A stretch of DNA of 64,000 bases from Firmicutes bacterium HGW-Firmicutes-9. Lineage in GTDB: Bacteria > Bacillota > Clostridia > Christensenellales > CAG-138. Location: positions 362,089-426,088 of the forward strand of contig PGZM01000001.1 of assembly GCA_002841395.1 (NCBI GenBank), written 5' to 3'. This document shows positions 48,673 to 57,050 of this stretch, piece after piece. Below the pieces are notes generated by a model. It was not told the origin of the DNA. It saw only the letters and a program-made list of their open reading frames with translations, and searched no databases. The translations under genes were made by a program, and so were the position numbers. Numbering within the stretch: position 1 is the stretch's first letter; every line of letters begins with the position of its first letter.

Positions 48673-48700
48673 TTGCCATAACCGGCAAAATGTGTATACT
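48673..48700 (+). promoter_or_regulatory. Promoter of the gene at 48728
   Basis: TTGCCA (48673-48678), 16-base spacer, TATACT (48695-48700). Transcription from about 48707 rules out the longer start at 48692. Confidence 0.6.
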
Positions 48701-48727
48701 TTGAAGCAGAGAATGGGGTGGCGATTG

Positions 48728-49243
48728 ATGCATCAAGAAGATTTTTCCGCCGCGTGGGATGCGCGGGACGAACTGGTCGAAAAACTCAAACGCGATGAAA
48801 ATTTGCCCAAACGCGTGCTCTATGTGCGCGGAAACGACGGCACGACGCTATGCGCGGGGCTGTTGCCCGGGCATGCGGGGCTGCTGCTGATCGAGTGGCA
48901 GGGTGAGCACTATACGATGCGCCATCTGCTGGAGCCGGAGTTGACTGCGGAGCCAGTCGTGCAAAAAGCGGATGGATTCGGCGGCATGTTCGGCTTTGGC
49001 GAAAAGGGCGCAAACGGCTGGATGCTGCGGTTCTTTGACCGCGGCGAGTTCGTTGCGGAGATTTCGCTGTTTCCGACGATCACGGCGTTTTCCGACCTGC
49101 TCGCGTCTGACGATAAATTCCTCTTTGGTCGGCGCAAACCGAAGCACATCCCGCTCTGGCAGCTCAAGCCGGAGGGGAAGGAGTTTTGCGAAAACGTGGT
49201 CTCGCTCTGGGTGCGGTTGGTGCAGGAGGCAGGGACTAGGTAA
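48728..49243 (+). CDS. Hypothetical soluble protein (171 residues)
   Basis: I do not recognise this family. It is a soluble protein with mixed strands and helices (HQEDFSAAWDARDELVEKLKR, RVLYVRGNDGTTLCAGLLPGHAGLLLIEWQGEHYTMR, GWMLRFFDRGEFVAEISLFPTITAFSDLL and FLFGRRKPKHIPLW). The layout is a little like SseB or DUF domains that bind other proteins, but that is not a firm match. GGGGTGG at 7 bases supports ATG 48728. It converges with the DinB gene, only 5 bases apart, with no room for a terminator. Confidence 0.75.
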   Translation: MHQEDFSAAWDARDELVEKLKRDENLPKRVLYVRGNDGTTLCAGLLPGHAGLLLIEWQGEHYTMRHLLEPELTAEPVVQKADGFGGMFGFGEKGANGWMLRFFDRGEFVAEISLFPTITAFSDLLASDDKFLFGRRKPKHIPLWQLKPEGKEFCENVVSLWVRLVQEAGTR

Positions 49244-49248
49244 GTATT

Positions 49249-49770
49249 TTATGTAATCGGCTCGTTGTAGGCATACCAGTCGGCTTCTTCAAGATTCTGC
49301 TGACGAAGAATACCGTTGCAGTAACCGATGTTGTACATGATATGACGTGTTTGAGAAAAAATAGCATCCAATAAGGTGACCACCGGTTCCTGTGCAAACG
49401 CAGGATGCGAGAGGTCACTTTCTTTTATGGTAGTAAAGATGCGTGTGAGTTTTTCTTTTATCAGGCGAAGATACGTGCGCATCTGTTCACGGGATATGGA
49501 TATATCCGCGGGAATCTCGCTTTCAAACTCCGGCGGAATGCGCGGATCGAGGGGCATGCTGGGGAAGCCTGTGCCTTCATGATCCGTGCGGAACCAGTAA
49601 TCGACGAAATAGACCGTGTGATACACCTGATACCAGAACGGGATATCGTTGTAGACACCATTCCAAACGTCGTCGGGGCATACCTCGACCAACGTCTCAA
49701 GCATTTGATAGCAGGAGAAGAGTTGTTCGCGGGCGATGGGGATGAGGTCACTATTTGGTTCAGAATTCAT
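49249..49770 (-). CDS. DinB-superfamily protein
   Basis: A 173-residue protein with a DinB-like four-helix bundle. The metal-binding His residues are in WYQVYHTVYFVDYWF and SQTRHIMYNIGYCNGIL. Members include thiol-dependent metalloenzymes such as bacillithiol or mycothiol transferases; the role here is unknown. GAGGTG precedes ATG 49770. A Glu-rich region FESEIPADISISREQMRTYL is the third helix. Confidence 0.85.
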   Translation of the reverse strand: MNSEPNSDLIPIAREQLFSCYQMLETLVEVCPDDVWNGVYNDIPFWYQVYHTVYFVDYWFRTDHEGTGFPSMPLDPRIPPEFESEIPADISISREQMRTYLRLIKEKLTRIFTTIKESDLSHPAFAQEPVVTLLDAIFSQTRHIMYNIGYCNGILRQQNLEEADWYAYNEPIT

Positions 49771-49919
49771 TTTGCACCTCGGAACTAAAGCAATAACAAA
49801 GTTTTCCGGTTCCCGAGCTAAGTAATGGATACATTTCCTTTTTTATTTATCAAAATATAATAGGTGTCCATTTTTCAGAAGATATAGAGAAAGGAGTTGC
49901 TATATTAATTTAAAAACAC

Positions 49920-50648
49920 TTATAGGTGCATATTTAGTGTAATTGCTAATGTTGCTCCTGATAAGAATGAAAACTTTAGTTGCTCTCGATTAAATTCCGG
50001 ATGTGCTTGATGGATTAATCTATGATGATTTGGACACAAGATAATAATATTGTCCGAATCGTTGTTTTGAGAATCAGAAAAAGGAAGGATATGATGGGCT
50101 TCAACGATAGAGGCACCAAACTCCTTAGAACTGAAATTACAAATTTGACAGCGATTTTCGTAGAGCTTCTTAAGATTCTCGATAATTCCACGGTTATAAA
50201 CACGTCGCTTTTGTTCGGATTGAATTAGTATATACTTGGAGTTGCTATCCTTTGCATTTATTAGGGCTTCAATTTCGTTATTACTTAGATTTCCATCTAT
50301 TGATTCTGCACTGTTGATATCATGCTCACTTGCTGAGAGTTTAGCAGGGTATATCAGTTGAGAAACAATTTCTGTAAAATCCGTGAATGATATGCCTTTT
50401 AATTGTTCGTGCATCCACAATACATATTTCGAGGCATCTCGGTTTGCGTAACCTCGTCGATGACTATTTGTTAATACATCAAACTCATCTCGTCGTAGTT
50501 TTAAATAACTATTTCCGTTACCAACAATACGAGAAAGCTCCCGAAGAGCTGTTGTAATATTTTCGTAACCTAACGAGGATGCGCCTTGGACATCAAACTT
50601 TGAAAGATAGTAAGCAATCACCGTAAGTTTTACATTTTGTTCAGTCAT
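49920..50648 (-). CDS. HNH endonuclease
   Basis: About 242 residues. The C-terminal third is an HNH domain: CQICNFSSKEF, VEAHHILPFSDS and NIIILCPNHHRLIHQ, with the zinc Cys pairs and the catalytic His residues present. The N-terminal part (about 1-150) is unrecognised; it holds VIAYYLSKFDVQGASSLGYENITTAL and LKLRRDEFDVLTNSHRRGY, similar to parts seen in HNH proteins of defence and restriction islands. The gene is clearly more AT-rich than its neighbours, with different codon use, so it was probably gained by transfer. The start (50648 or 50666) is uncertain. Confidence 0.85.
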   Translation of the reverse strand: MTEQNVKLTVIAYYLSKFDVQGASSLGYENITTALRELSRIVGNGNSYLKLRRDEFDVLTNSHRRGYANRDASKYVLWMHEQLKGISFTDFTEIVSQLIYPAKLSASEHDINSAESIDGNLSNNEIEALINAKDSNSKYILIQSEQKRRVYNRGIIENLKKLYENRCQICNFSSKEFGASIVEAHHILPFSDSQNNDSDNIIILCPNHHRLIHQAHPEFNREQLKFSFLSGATLAITLNMHL

Positions 50649-50751
50649 GTAATTTACCCATTCCACTGGTTTTTCTTATCTACATATTATCAAAACAGTT
50701 TTGAATTGTCACATGAGTTTTAGTGAATTATGAGAATTATCTGATCCTAAT

Positions 50752-50786
50752 AAAAACCAAAAAGGCAGACACAAAATCGTCTGCCT
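50752..50786 (-). terminator. Terminator after the ridA gene
   Basis: AGGCAGAC (50763-50770), 8-base loop, GTCTGCCT (50779-50786), then TTTTTGGTTTTT on the minus strand. Confidence 0.85.
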
Positions 50787-50831
50787 AGTCAGTAAGAAAG
50801 TTTTTATAAATCCGGAAGGGTTCAGACAATT

Positions 50832-51185
50832 TTAACCCTTATAAGCGATTGCATCAATTTGGAAGCGGATGCCTTCCCGAATGAACTTGGTTTCGAATGC
50901 TTTTCTTGCAGGATATTTCCCATTGAATCGTTCTTTGATGATGTCTCCCAAATACAATAAATCCGAAATATCTTTAAAGAGACAATCCATTTTTACAACG
51001 GATTCTAATGTTAAACCAACCGTACCAAGCCGTTCATTCAAAATGTCAAACGCACCGTTGATTTGATTTTCGATGGGTTGCCCTTCGTTTGCCATGCAAT
51101 AACTGACGAAAACATATTTGCCTGCTTCAACTACTCCGGAATGCGCCCATTCCTCACTGATCTCTGTTCTGATGATGTCCGCCAT
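50832..51185 (-). CDS. RidA/YjgF-family protein
   Basis: A 117-residue protein of the RidA/YjgF/YER057c family. It has AHSGVVEAGKYVFVSYCMAN, IENQINGAFDILNERL and the C-terminal YPARKAFETKFIREGIRFQIDAIAYKG. RidA proper removes enamine/imine intermediates with an Arg in the active site; the RxAFE...I pattern here is not the canonical RidA signature, so it may belong to another Rid subgroup. AAGGAGG supports ATG 51185. It lies downstream of tRNA-Leu, with terminators on both sides. Confidence 0.88.
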   Translation of the reverse strand: MADIIRTEISEEWAHSGVVEAGKYVFVSYCMANEGQPIENQINGAFDILNERLGTVGLTLESVVKMDCLFKDISDLLYLGDIIKERFNGKYPARKAFETKFIREGIRFQIDAIAYKG

Positions 51186-51204
51186 TATTCCGTCCTCCTT
51201 AAAA

Positions 51205-51253
51205 CTGATAAAAGACCAAAGAGGTAGACACAAAAATGCATCTACCTCTTTGG
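51205..51253 (-). terminator. Terminator after tRNA-Leu
   Basis: CCAAAGAGGTAGA (51216-51228) and TCTACCTCTTTGG (51241-51253), a 13-base stem, followed by TCTTTTAT on the minus strand. Its first bases are the CCA end of the tRNA. Confidence 0.8.
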
Positions 51254-51337
51254 TGCCGGTGGTCGGACTCGAACCGACACGGTATCGCTACCAACGGATT
51301 TTGAGTCCGTCACGTCTGCCAATTCCATCACACCGGC
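51251..51337 (-). tRNA. tRNA-Leu (anticodon CAA)
   Basis: An 87-base class II tRNA with a long variable arm and encoded CCA. Acceptor GCCGGTG/CACCGGC, anticodon stem ACGGA/TCCGT with loop CTCAAAA (anticodon CAA), T-arm GTCGG-TTCGAGT-CCGAC. Confidence 0.96.
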
Positions 51338-51468
51338 TCAGAGAGATATTTTAGCATACGCATGATTGCATTGCAAGCACGGACAGAGGGATTTTTCGGA
51401 TTGCAAGCCTTAGGATTCCGATGTGCTGCAGTGCACACATTACGGAGCCTGTTTGCGTTGCGCCGCGA

Positions 51469-51497
51469 TTGAATCCCGCCGGATAAGATGATATACT
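51469..51497 (+). promoter_or_regulatory. Promoter of the mscL operon
   Basis: TTGAAT (51469-51474), 17-base spacer, TATACT (51492-51497), 65 bases before the start. Confidence 0.75.
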
Positions 51498-51561
51498 CAA
51501 CAAGTCATCTATTTGAGAACCATATCCCGCATAAACCACAAATCCAAGGGGAGACACCGTC

Positions 51562-51984
51562 GTGAAAAAACTGGTTTCGGAGTTTAAGGCGTTCATCGCC
51601 AAAGGCAGTGTGCTCGATCTCGCCGTCGGCGTGATCATCGGCGCCGCATTCAAGGGAATCGTCGATTCGCTGGTAGGCGACATCATCTCGCCCTTGATCG
51701 GCCTGATCGCGGACACCAATTTCTCCGATCTCGTCTGGCACATCGGCGGAGTGTCCATCCAATATGGCGCATTCATCACGGCGATCATCAACTTCCTGCT
51801 CATGGCAATCGTGCTCTTCCTGCTGGTCAAGGCCATCAGCCGCGCGCGGAACCTCGGCGGTAAGCTGAAAAAGGGCGAAACGCCCGTACCGGCAGCACCA
51901 ACCGAGAAAACCTGTCCCTATTGCAAGAGCACAATCGCGATTGACGCAACGCGCTGTCCCTACTGTACATCGGAGGTAAAATAA
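51562..51984 (+). CDS. mscL: Large-conductance mechanosensitive channel MscL with C-terminal zinc ribbon
   Basis: A 140-residue channel. The N-terminal helix EFKAFIAKGSVLDLAVGVIIGAAFKGIVDSLVGDIISP is the MscL signature; TM2 is FITAIINFLLMAIVLFLLVKA. The family usually ends after the cytoplasmic helix, but here CPYCKSTIAIDATRCPYC adds a zinc ribbon (about 120-138), as in some clostridial MscL proteins. It opens under membrane tension at osmotic downshock. The start is GTG 51562, decided by AAGGGGAG. The next gene begins 3 bases after its stop. Confidence 0.95.
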   Translation: MKKLVSEFKAFIAKGSVLDLAVGVIIGAAFKGIVDSLVGDIISPLIGLIADTNFSDLVWHIGGVSIQYGAFITAIINFLLMAIVLFLLVKAISRARNLGGKLKKGETPVPAAPTEKTCPYCKSTIAIDATRCPYCTSEVK

Positions 51985-51986
51985 CA

Positions 51987-52382
51987 TTGGAAAACAAAGA
52001 CATGCTTGATCCCAAAAACGAACAGAACAACGCCGAACCGGAAACGCCGATCGTGGATCCTCCGCAGGAGGAGCTGGACGATCTGCAGACCAAGGTACGC
52101 AATTATCCGGAATCTCAGTGGAACCTGTACCAGCGCATTGGCGGCGCAGTACTTGGCCTTCTCTGCGGATATCTTCTGACCTATTTTGGCCAGTATGAAT
52201 CCATCGGCATGTACGGCACCATCGCGGCGGTGCTCATCGCGCTGTTTGTGCCCGGCATGATCGAAAAGCGCGTCAAGCGCAGCGTGCAAAAGGGGCGCAT
52301 CGCGCTGATGCTCGCTCTGGCCGCCTGGATGCTCACCTATCTTCTGATCATGGTCATCAGCGGCGTGCCGCTTGTTGCATAA
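51987..52382 (+). CDS. Small membrane protein
   Basis: A 131-residue protein of unknown function. A charged acidic Pro-rich N-terminus (about 1-45) precedes three hydrophobic segments (GGAVLGLLCGYLLTYFG, MYGTIAAVLIALFVPGM and ALMLALAAWMLTYLLIMV). The start is TTG 51987 with GGAGG at 10 bases, inside the end of mscL; the first ATG (52002) is too far from that site. It is in an operon with mscL and the glycosyltransferase. Confidence 0.78.
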   Translation: MENKDMLDPKNEQNNAEPETPIVDPPQEELDDLQTKVRNYPESQWNLYQRIGGAVLGLLCGYLLTYFGQYESIGMYGTIAAVLIALFVPGMIEKRVKRSVQKGRIALMLALAAWMLTYLLIMVISGVPLVA

Positions 52383-52407
52383 CCCACTTGAACAAACGGA
52401 GGAACGC

Positions 52408-53403
52408 ATGAACGATCAACCGCTGGTCACGAAAATCAACTCCGCTCTGGGGGAGATACTGCGCCGTAAGCCGATGGTCTCGATTGTATGCCCGTGCTAT
52501 AACGAAGAGCCGATGCTGCCGATCTACTATGAGGCGATGGAGCGCATCGTCTTTTCACAGCTGGCGAAGTATGATTTTGAGCTGATCCTGATCAACGACG
52601 GATCGAAGGACAAGACGCTTTCGATTCTGCGGGAACTTGCGCAAAAAGACGAGCGCTTGAAGTACATTTCGTTTTCGCGCAACTTCGGCAAGGAAGCTGC
52701 GATGTATGCGGGGCTGAAGAACGCAAAGGGCGACTATGTCTGCGTGATGGACTGCGACCTGCAGGACCCGCCGGAGATGATCGCGACCATGCTGGATCGC
52801 CTCGATACGGAGGATTGCGATTGTGTCGCGACCCGCCGCGTGACGCGTAAGGGCGAGCCGAAGATTCGCAGCGCGTTTGCGCGCGCGTTTTACCGGATCA
52901 TCAACAAAATTTCGGATACCGAGTTTGTCGACGGCGCGCGCGATTTCCGCATGATGCGCCGCTGCGTCGTGGATGCGGTGCTGGATCTTCCCGAATACCA
53001 TCGCTTCTCAAAGGGCATCTTCATGTGGGTGGGTTTCAACACGGCCTGGCTGGAGTATGAAAACATCGAGCGCGTGGCGGGCGAGACCAAGTGGTCTTTC
53101 TGGAAGCTCACGAAGTATGCAATCGAAGGTATCGTTTCGTTTTCCACAGCGCCGTTGCAGCTTGCAACCGCGGTTGGCAGCATCGTCTCCGCGCTTGCGC
53201 TGATCTACATGGTCATCCGCGTGGTGATTGCGATGATCTGGGGCAACCCTGTCGCGGGCTATCCTTCACTCCTGGCGATCACGCTCTGCCTTGGCGGGTT
53301 TATCCTGCTAGCGCTCGGCATCATTGGCGAATACGTTGCGCGTACCTATATGCAGGTCAAGCAGAGGCCGATCTACATTCAAAAAGAAAGCAACATCGAT
53401 TAA
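52408..53403 (+). CDS. GT2 polyprenyl-phosphate glycosyltransferase (GtrB/DPM1 type)
   Basis: A 331-residue membrane glycosyltransferase. The GT-A domain has VSIVCPCYNEEPMLPIYYEAM, LILINDGSKDKTLSIL, ISFSRNFGKEAAMYAGL and VMDCDLQDPPEMI (the DxD-like site). Two C-terminal membrane helices follow (LATAVGSIVSALALIYMVIRV and LAITLCLGGFILLALGIIG), ending in RPIYIQKE. Such enzymes transfer a sugar from UDP-sugar to undecaprenyl phosphate and usually work with a GtrA flippase; a GtrA gene is at 14374. GGAGG at 6 bases supports ATG 52408. Confidence 0.9.
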   Translation: MNDQPLVTKINSALGEILRRKPMVSIVCPCYNEEPMLPIYYEAMERIVFSQLAKYDFELILINDGSKDKTLSILRELAQKDERLKYISFSRNFGKEAAMYAGLKNAKGDYVCVMDCDLQDPPEMIATMLDRLDTEDCDCVATRRVTRKGEPKIRSAFARAFYRIINKISDTEFVDGARDFRMMRRCVVDAVLDLPEYHRFSKGIFMWVGFNTAWLEYENIERVAGETKWSFWKLTKYAIEGIVSFSTAPLQLATAVGSIVSALALIYMVIRVVIAMIWGNPVAGYPSLLAITLCLGGFILLALGIIGEYVARTYMQVKQRPIYIQKESNID

Positions 53404-53416
53404 CGTTTGCAATCAA

Positions 53417-53447
53417 AAAGCCACCCGATGTCGGGTGGCTTTTTTTG
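53417..53447. terminator. Bidirectional terminator between GT2 and antiporter genes
   Basis: AAAGCCACCC (53417-53426) and GGGTGGCTTT (53433-53442), with T-runs; the genes converge. Confidence 0.88.
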
Positions 53448-53463
53448 TTTATTGATGTTGCAC

Positions 53464-54738
53464 TTACTGCTTGGCTTCTTCGCAGGCGCAGGGTGCGCAA
53501 GGCACGCAATCGTCCTCTTCGACCGTCTCCGCAAGCGTCAGCTTGATCTTATAGGCTTTATGCAGCATGATCGGTGTTGCAAAGCTCGTGATGATGATCA
53601 TGAGCACGATGAATGGCATGATGGTCGTATCGATGATGCCGTATTCAACGCCCTTTTGCGCCGTAACAAGCGCGACTTCCGCGCGCGCCATCATACCGAC
53701 GCCGACCTTGTAAGAATCTCCGCGCGAATAACGGCAGGCAAGTGCAGCGCCGCCGCAGCCGAAAAGCTTACCGAGCATGCCGGAGACGATGAACAGCGCG
53801 CCGAAGAGCAGCATGCTCATGTTAAAGTTGTCAAATCGTGTCGTGAGTCCGATGTTGCCGAAGAACAGCGGCACGAAGATCATGTATCCCAGAATCTCGG
53901 TCTTGCGCCCGATATACTTGCAGTCCGGGTTGGTCGAGAGGATCAAGCCGACGATGTATGCGCCGGTGATATCCGCGATGCCGAAATACCGCTCGCTGAT
54001 ATATGCCACGATGAAGCAGACCGAAAGGCTGATGATCGGGATGAGCCGATGACGCGGGAAGCGCATGTCCAGCTTGTGGAATCCTTTGGAGATAAACGAG
54101 GCTAGCAGCGCGACGATCACGAAGAACGCGACCATCTTGAGAATCACAATCCAGGGATTCGAGACCTCCGCCGTGTTGCCGCTCTTGAGCGCAAGCACGA
54201 TGGAGAGTACGATGATGCCGATGATATCGTCCAGAATCGCCGCGGCGACGATGGTGTTGCCGACCTTGGTGTTGAGTTTACCGAGTTCCTTGAGCGTCGC
54301 GACCGTGACGCTAACGGAGGTAGCCGTTGAAATCGCGCCGTAGAAGATTGCGGCAAGCAGACGATCCTGCGTCATGTTCGCAAAGCCGCCGGTGCACCAC
54401 ACCGAGACCAGGAACGCAAGCCCCATCGGAATGATGACGCCCGCAAGTGTGATCACAATCGCGGGTCCGCCGATTTCCTTGATCTGCTGGACATTGGTCT
54501 CCAGACCAACGGAGAACATGATCAGCAGAACGCCGATCTGTGCAAAGAAGCCGATACCTTCCAGGCTGGTTTCCGTCAGGATATCCTGTCCGGGGATGTA
54601 GTTGATCAGTCCTACGAGCAGGCCCGCAACAAGCAGGCCAACGACCGACGGAAGGTTGATTTTCTCACAAACCTTCATCAGCAGCTTTGAGATCAGCAGC
54701 AACAGCGCCGCCGGCATGAGTACCAAATAAAACTCCAT
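53464..54738 (-). CDS. CPA2-type cation/proton antiporter with Cys-rich tail
   Basis: About 424 residues, with 12 or so membrane helices. Family blocks are LPSVVGLLVAGLLVGLINYIPG, GVLLIMFSVGLETN, STATSVSVTVATLKELGKL and AAAILDDIIGIIVLSI, where the DD pair is the ion-binding site, and VGMMARAEVALVTAQKG near the end. There is no TrkA-N domain. The C-terminus ends in a cluster CVPCAPCAC (Cys spacing 3, 3, 2), which is unusual in this family. The frame is open further upstream but GGGAGAG supports ATG 54738. It is read from a promoter 270 bases upstream. Confidence 0.9.
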   Translation of the reverse strand: MEFYLVLMPAALLLLISKLLMKVCEKINLPSVVGLLVAGLLVGLINYIPGQDILTETSLEGIGFFAQIGVLLIMFSVGLETNVQQIKEIGGPAIVITLAGVIIPMGLAFLVSVWCTGGFANMTQDRLLAAIFYGAISTATSVSVTVATLKELGKLNTKVGNTIVAAAILDDIIGIIVLSIVLALKSGNTAEVSNPWIVILKMVAFFVIVALLASFISKGFHKLDMRFPRHRLIPIISLSVCFIVAYISERYFGIADITGAYIVGLILSTNPDCKYIGRKTEILGYMIFVPLFFGNIGLTTRFDNFNMSMLLFGALFIVSGMLGKLFGCGGAALACRYSRGDSYKVGVGMMARAEVALVTAQKGVEYGIIDTTIMPFIVLMIIITSFATPIMLHKAYKIKLTLAETVEEDDCVPCAPCACEEAKQ

Positions 54739-55008
54739 AACTCTCCCTAAGATCGTTTGCAGATGGTTGTTTTTGCAAACGTAAAATGTCGAAGTTGTCC
54801 GCGGTTGTGGTTCCTGCATTTGTGGATCAATTGCGGAACCGCTCCGCTTTTTGATCACTCGCCTATCTTCAAAGAAGTACATTCAGGCGCAGGCTGGTTC
54901 AACCGCAGTTATATGAAGAGTCGGCATGTTTTACAATCGTGCGGCTCGTTCCATCTTCACTGCTCTTCCACAAGTTCATGCGTCAGAACTTTATCCTAAA
55001 CGAACAAC
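54739..55008 (-). promoter_or_regulatory. Long leader of the antiporter gene with paired elements
   Basis: About 265 bases between the predicted transcription start and the ATG. GATCA/TGATC (54825-54829, 54852-54856) encloses GCGGA/TCCGC (54833-54837, 54843-54847). CGCCT/AGGCG (54860-54864, 54885-54889) encloses CTTC/GAAG (54867-54870, 54874-54877). I do not recognise a known riboswitch, and no T-run terminator is evident. It may be a regulated leader. Confidence 0.4.
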
Positions 55009-55037
55009 ATATTAGTCCTCTTAAACTCGTATGTCAA
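55009..55037 (-). promoter_or_regulatory. Promoter of the antiporter gene
   Basis: Minus-strand TTGACA (55032-55037), 17-base spacer, TAATAT (55009-55014). Confidence 0.75.
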
Positions 55038-55183
55038 TAAAAATATTTACGCAGTAATGATTCTTTCTATAATAAGAAAATCTACCGTTTCAGGCATATC
55101 TGTTTACCTATATATGAAGTATATGAATGTTTATACATGTTGAGGCCGAACGAAAGAGGATAATCAACACGCGTATGAAGAAA

Positions 55184-55212
55184 GAAAAAGGCGGAGCAAC
55201 ATGCTCCGCCTT
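55184..55212 (-). terminator. Terminator after the GNAT gene
   Basis: AAGGCGGAGC (55188-55197), 5-base loop, GCTCCGCCTT (55203-55212), then TTTCTTTC on the minus strand. Confidence 0.85.
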
Positions 55213-55228
55213 GGCGTAACGTATGCGC

Positions 55229-55951
55229 TTATTTCATTTGACCGCGCGCGAGCCAGTAGATCACGCGATCGGAAATTTCCAGCCCCATTTTCTGTTGCAG
55301 TTTGATCGAAGCATCGTTGTAGACCGCGACCTGGCAGAAAGCGACCCGACCCAGCGAAATCAAGTAGTTAATCAAATGCGCCTCGAGCGCGGTGGCTAAC
55401 CCTAGCCTGCGACAGTCTGGCAGGATTTCGAGCATACCCATGGAGCGCTCCTCGTGCGTACCCGCAAAGCCCACGATCTCTTCGCCGAAGAACACGCCAA
55501 ACATATCCTCCTCGATGCGCTCGCGGATGTAGTTGATGTCGTCCACCATGTGATAATGCTCATGGACAAAGTCGACATACCGCGCGTCGAGCTTGCGAAT
55601 CTCTGCACCTTCCGGCAGCGTGTACGGGATGCGTTCTGTGGAAGGGTAAACTGCGTGATAGCATTCCATAACGGTTTGAAACCCATAGTCGCCCTCCAAA
55701 ACGTCTTTGAGCTCGCGATTGCGCAGCACGACAAGCTGCTCCGGATTCTGCGTCAACCCCGCCTCCATCAACGGCAGGAATTCTGCTGAAAAGCCGGGCT
55801 CATGCGCCAGTAAAAACAGATCCCCGTGCGAAACCAGCACACCGTGGTCGTTCACCGCAAGCACCCCTGCGCGCGGCAGTTGCAGCACTTCCAGTATGTC
55901 GATATTCGCCATGCGATCCCGCATCAAATAGTCTATCGCCTGTTGTTTCAT
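55229..55951 (-). CDS. GNAT-family N-acetyltransferase
   Basis: About 240 residues. The N-terminal half resembles a degenerate acetyltransferase fold (HGDLFLLAHEPGFS), and the C-terminal half is a GNAT domain with FGVFFGEEIVGFAGTHEERSMGMLEILPDCRRLGLATALEAHLI, where the CRRLGLA segment is the acetyl-CoA loop, and FCQVAVYNDASIKLQQKMGLE. The target amine is unknown. The ATG 55951 (MKQQAIDYLM) lacks a good ribosome site; an AAGGAG 25 bases further up is too far. It is a single gene before a terminator. Confidence 0.85.
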   Translation of the reverse strand: MKQQAIDYLMRDRMANIDILEVLQLPRAGVLAVNDHGVLVSHGDLFLLAHEPGFSAEFLPLMEAGLTQNPEQLVVLRNRELKDVLEGDYGFQTVMECYHAVYPSTERIPYTLPEGAEIRKLDARYVDFVHEHYHMVDDINYIRERIEEDMFGVFFGEEIVGFAGTHEERSMGMLEILPDCRRLGLATALEAHLINYLISLGRVAFCQVAVYNDASIKLQQKMGLEISDRVIYWLARGQMK

Positions 55952-56053
55952 GAGCAGGAGTGTAGCATAACAGCTCCTTTTTCGCAACGCATTTTTGGGT
56001 AAAAACAACACCGGCAGATGAGGCGCGACATGGCTAAAAAGCGCGTTGCGCGT

Positions 56054-56082
56054 TTGACAGACCCCATGCCAAATGGTACACT
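56054..56082 (+). promoter_or_regulatory. Promoter of the surface-polymer cluster
   Basis: TTGACA (56054-56059), 17-base spacer, TACACT (56077-56082). No terminator was seen in the eight genes that follow. Confidence 0.75.
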
Positions 56083-56126
56083 ACGGTGGTATCCTACGTG
56101 TATAGTATAAGTGGAACTATACCCTC

Positions 56127-57050
56127 ATGCAGGATGCAATCCTTGCAAAAAAACAGCCTCTTTCGAGCGAAAGGATACCGCGCAGCATGGCGGACGTTAC
56201 GGCGATTGTACTGACTCAAAACGAGGAAAAGAATATCGGCGAGTGCCTCAAATCCGTCGCGGGATTCTGCAGCCGCGTGGTCGTCATCGACAGCGGAAGC
56301 ACCGACCGCACACTCGAGATTGCGCGCGAATACGGCGCGGATATCTACGAGCATGAGTTCACTTATTATGCCGCGCAATACAACTGGGGCGTGGACAACG
56401 CGAATATCACAACCGCATGGACACTCCGGCTGGACGCGGACGAGCGTTTTACACCCGCCGTTTGCGCACGGTGCGAAAAACTTATGCAGGAGCACGCCGC
56501 GGACGACGTGAACGGCATCGTCATGGAGAGCGATTTCTTCTTTCTGGGTCGGCTGATGAAGCACGGCGGCAGCAAAAAGCGCAAGATCATGGTGTTCAAG
56601 ACCGGAAAAGGGCGCGTCGAGGATCGCAAGCGCGACGCGCACACGATCCTACACGAAGGGCGCACAATCGCTATCTCGGATCGGTATCTGCATTATGACT
56701 TCAAAGACCTGACGAGCTATATCAGCCGCTATAATTGGTATGCTATTCGCGAGCTGCAGGATTATATCGCTTATGAACAGGGTGCAAGCTACAGCGCCAA
56801 CACCGATCCCGCGTTGATGCAACACCGCAAAAAGAAATTTACGATCTATTATCGCGCGCCGATGTTCCTGCGGGCGTGGCTTTGGTTTGTCTACAACTAC
56901 TATTTCCGGCTGGGATTTCTCGACGGAAAAGAGGGGTACCTCTACCATTATTTTGAGAGCTACTGGTATCGCTTCCTTGTGGACGCGAAGATCTATGAAT
57001 ATCGCAAAACCGGCAAGACGGATGGCGACCTCCGCGCGCTGGGAAAGTGA
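56127..57050 (+). CDS. GT2 glycosyltransferase (WaaE/KdtX-like)
   Basis: A 307-residue GT-A enzyme of the WaaE-like group. The core starts ADVTAIVLTQNEEKNIGECLKSV, then VVVIDSGSTDRTLEIA, the DxD-type LRLDADERF, and a C-terminal helical part (FYYRLGFLDGKEGYLYHYFESYWYRFLVDAKIYE). It probably adds a sugar to a lipid-linked intermediate. An internal ATG at 56187 (MADVTA) is an equally possible start; both have weak ribosome sites. The stop overlaps the next gene. It is the first gene of the cluster. Confidence 0.88.
   Translation: MQDAILAKKQPLSSERIPRSMADVTAIVLTQNEEKNIGECLKSVAGFCSRVVVIDSGSTDRTLEIAREYGADIYEHEFTYYAAQYNWGVDNANITTAWTLRLDADERFTPAVCARCEKLMQEHAADDVNGIVMESDFFFLGRLMKHGGSKKRKIMVFKTGKGRVEDRKRDAHTILHEGRTIAISDRYLHYDFKDLTSYISRYNWYAIRELQDYIAYEQGASYSANTDPALMQHRKKKFTIYYRAPMFLRAWLWFVYNYYFRLGFLDGKEGYLYHYFESYWYRFLVDAKIYEYRKTGKTDGDLRALGK

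Noticed and set aside
53407..54105. 232-residue plus-strand frame opposite the antiporter gene
   Set aside because: A shadow frame rich in Asp, His and Arg, opposite conserved membrane helices; it begins in the terminator.
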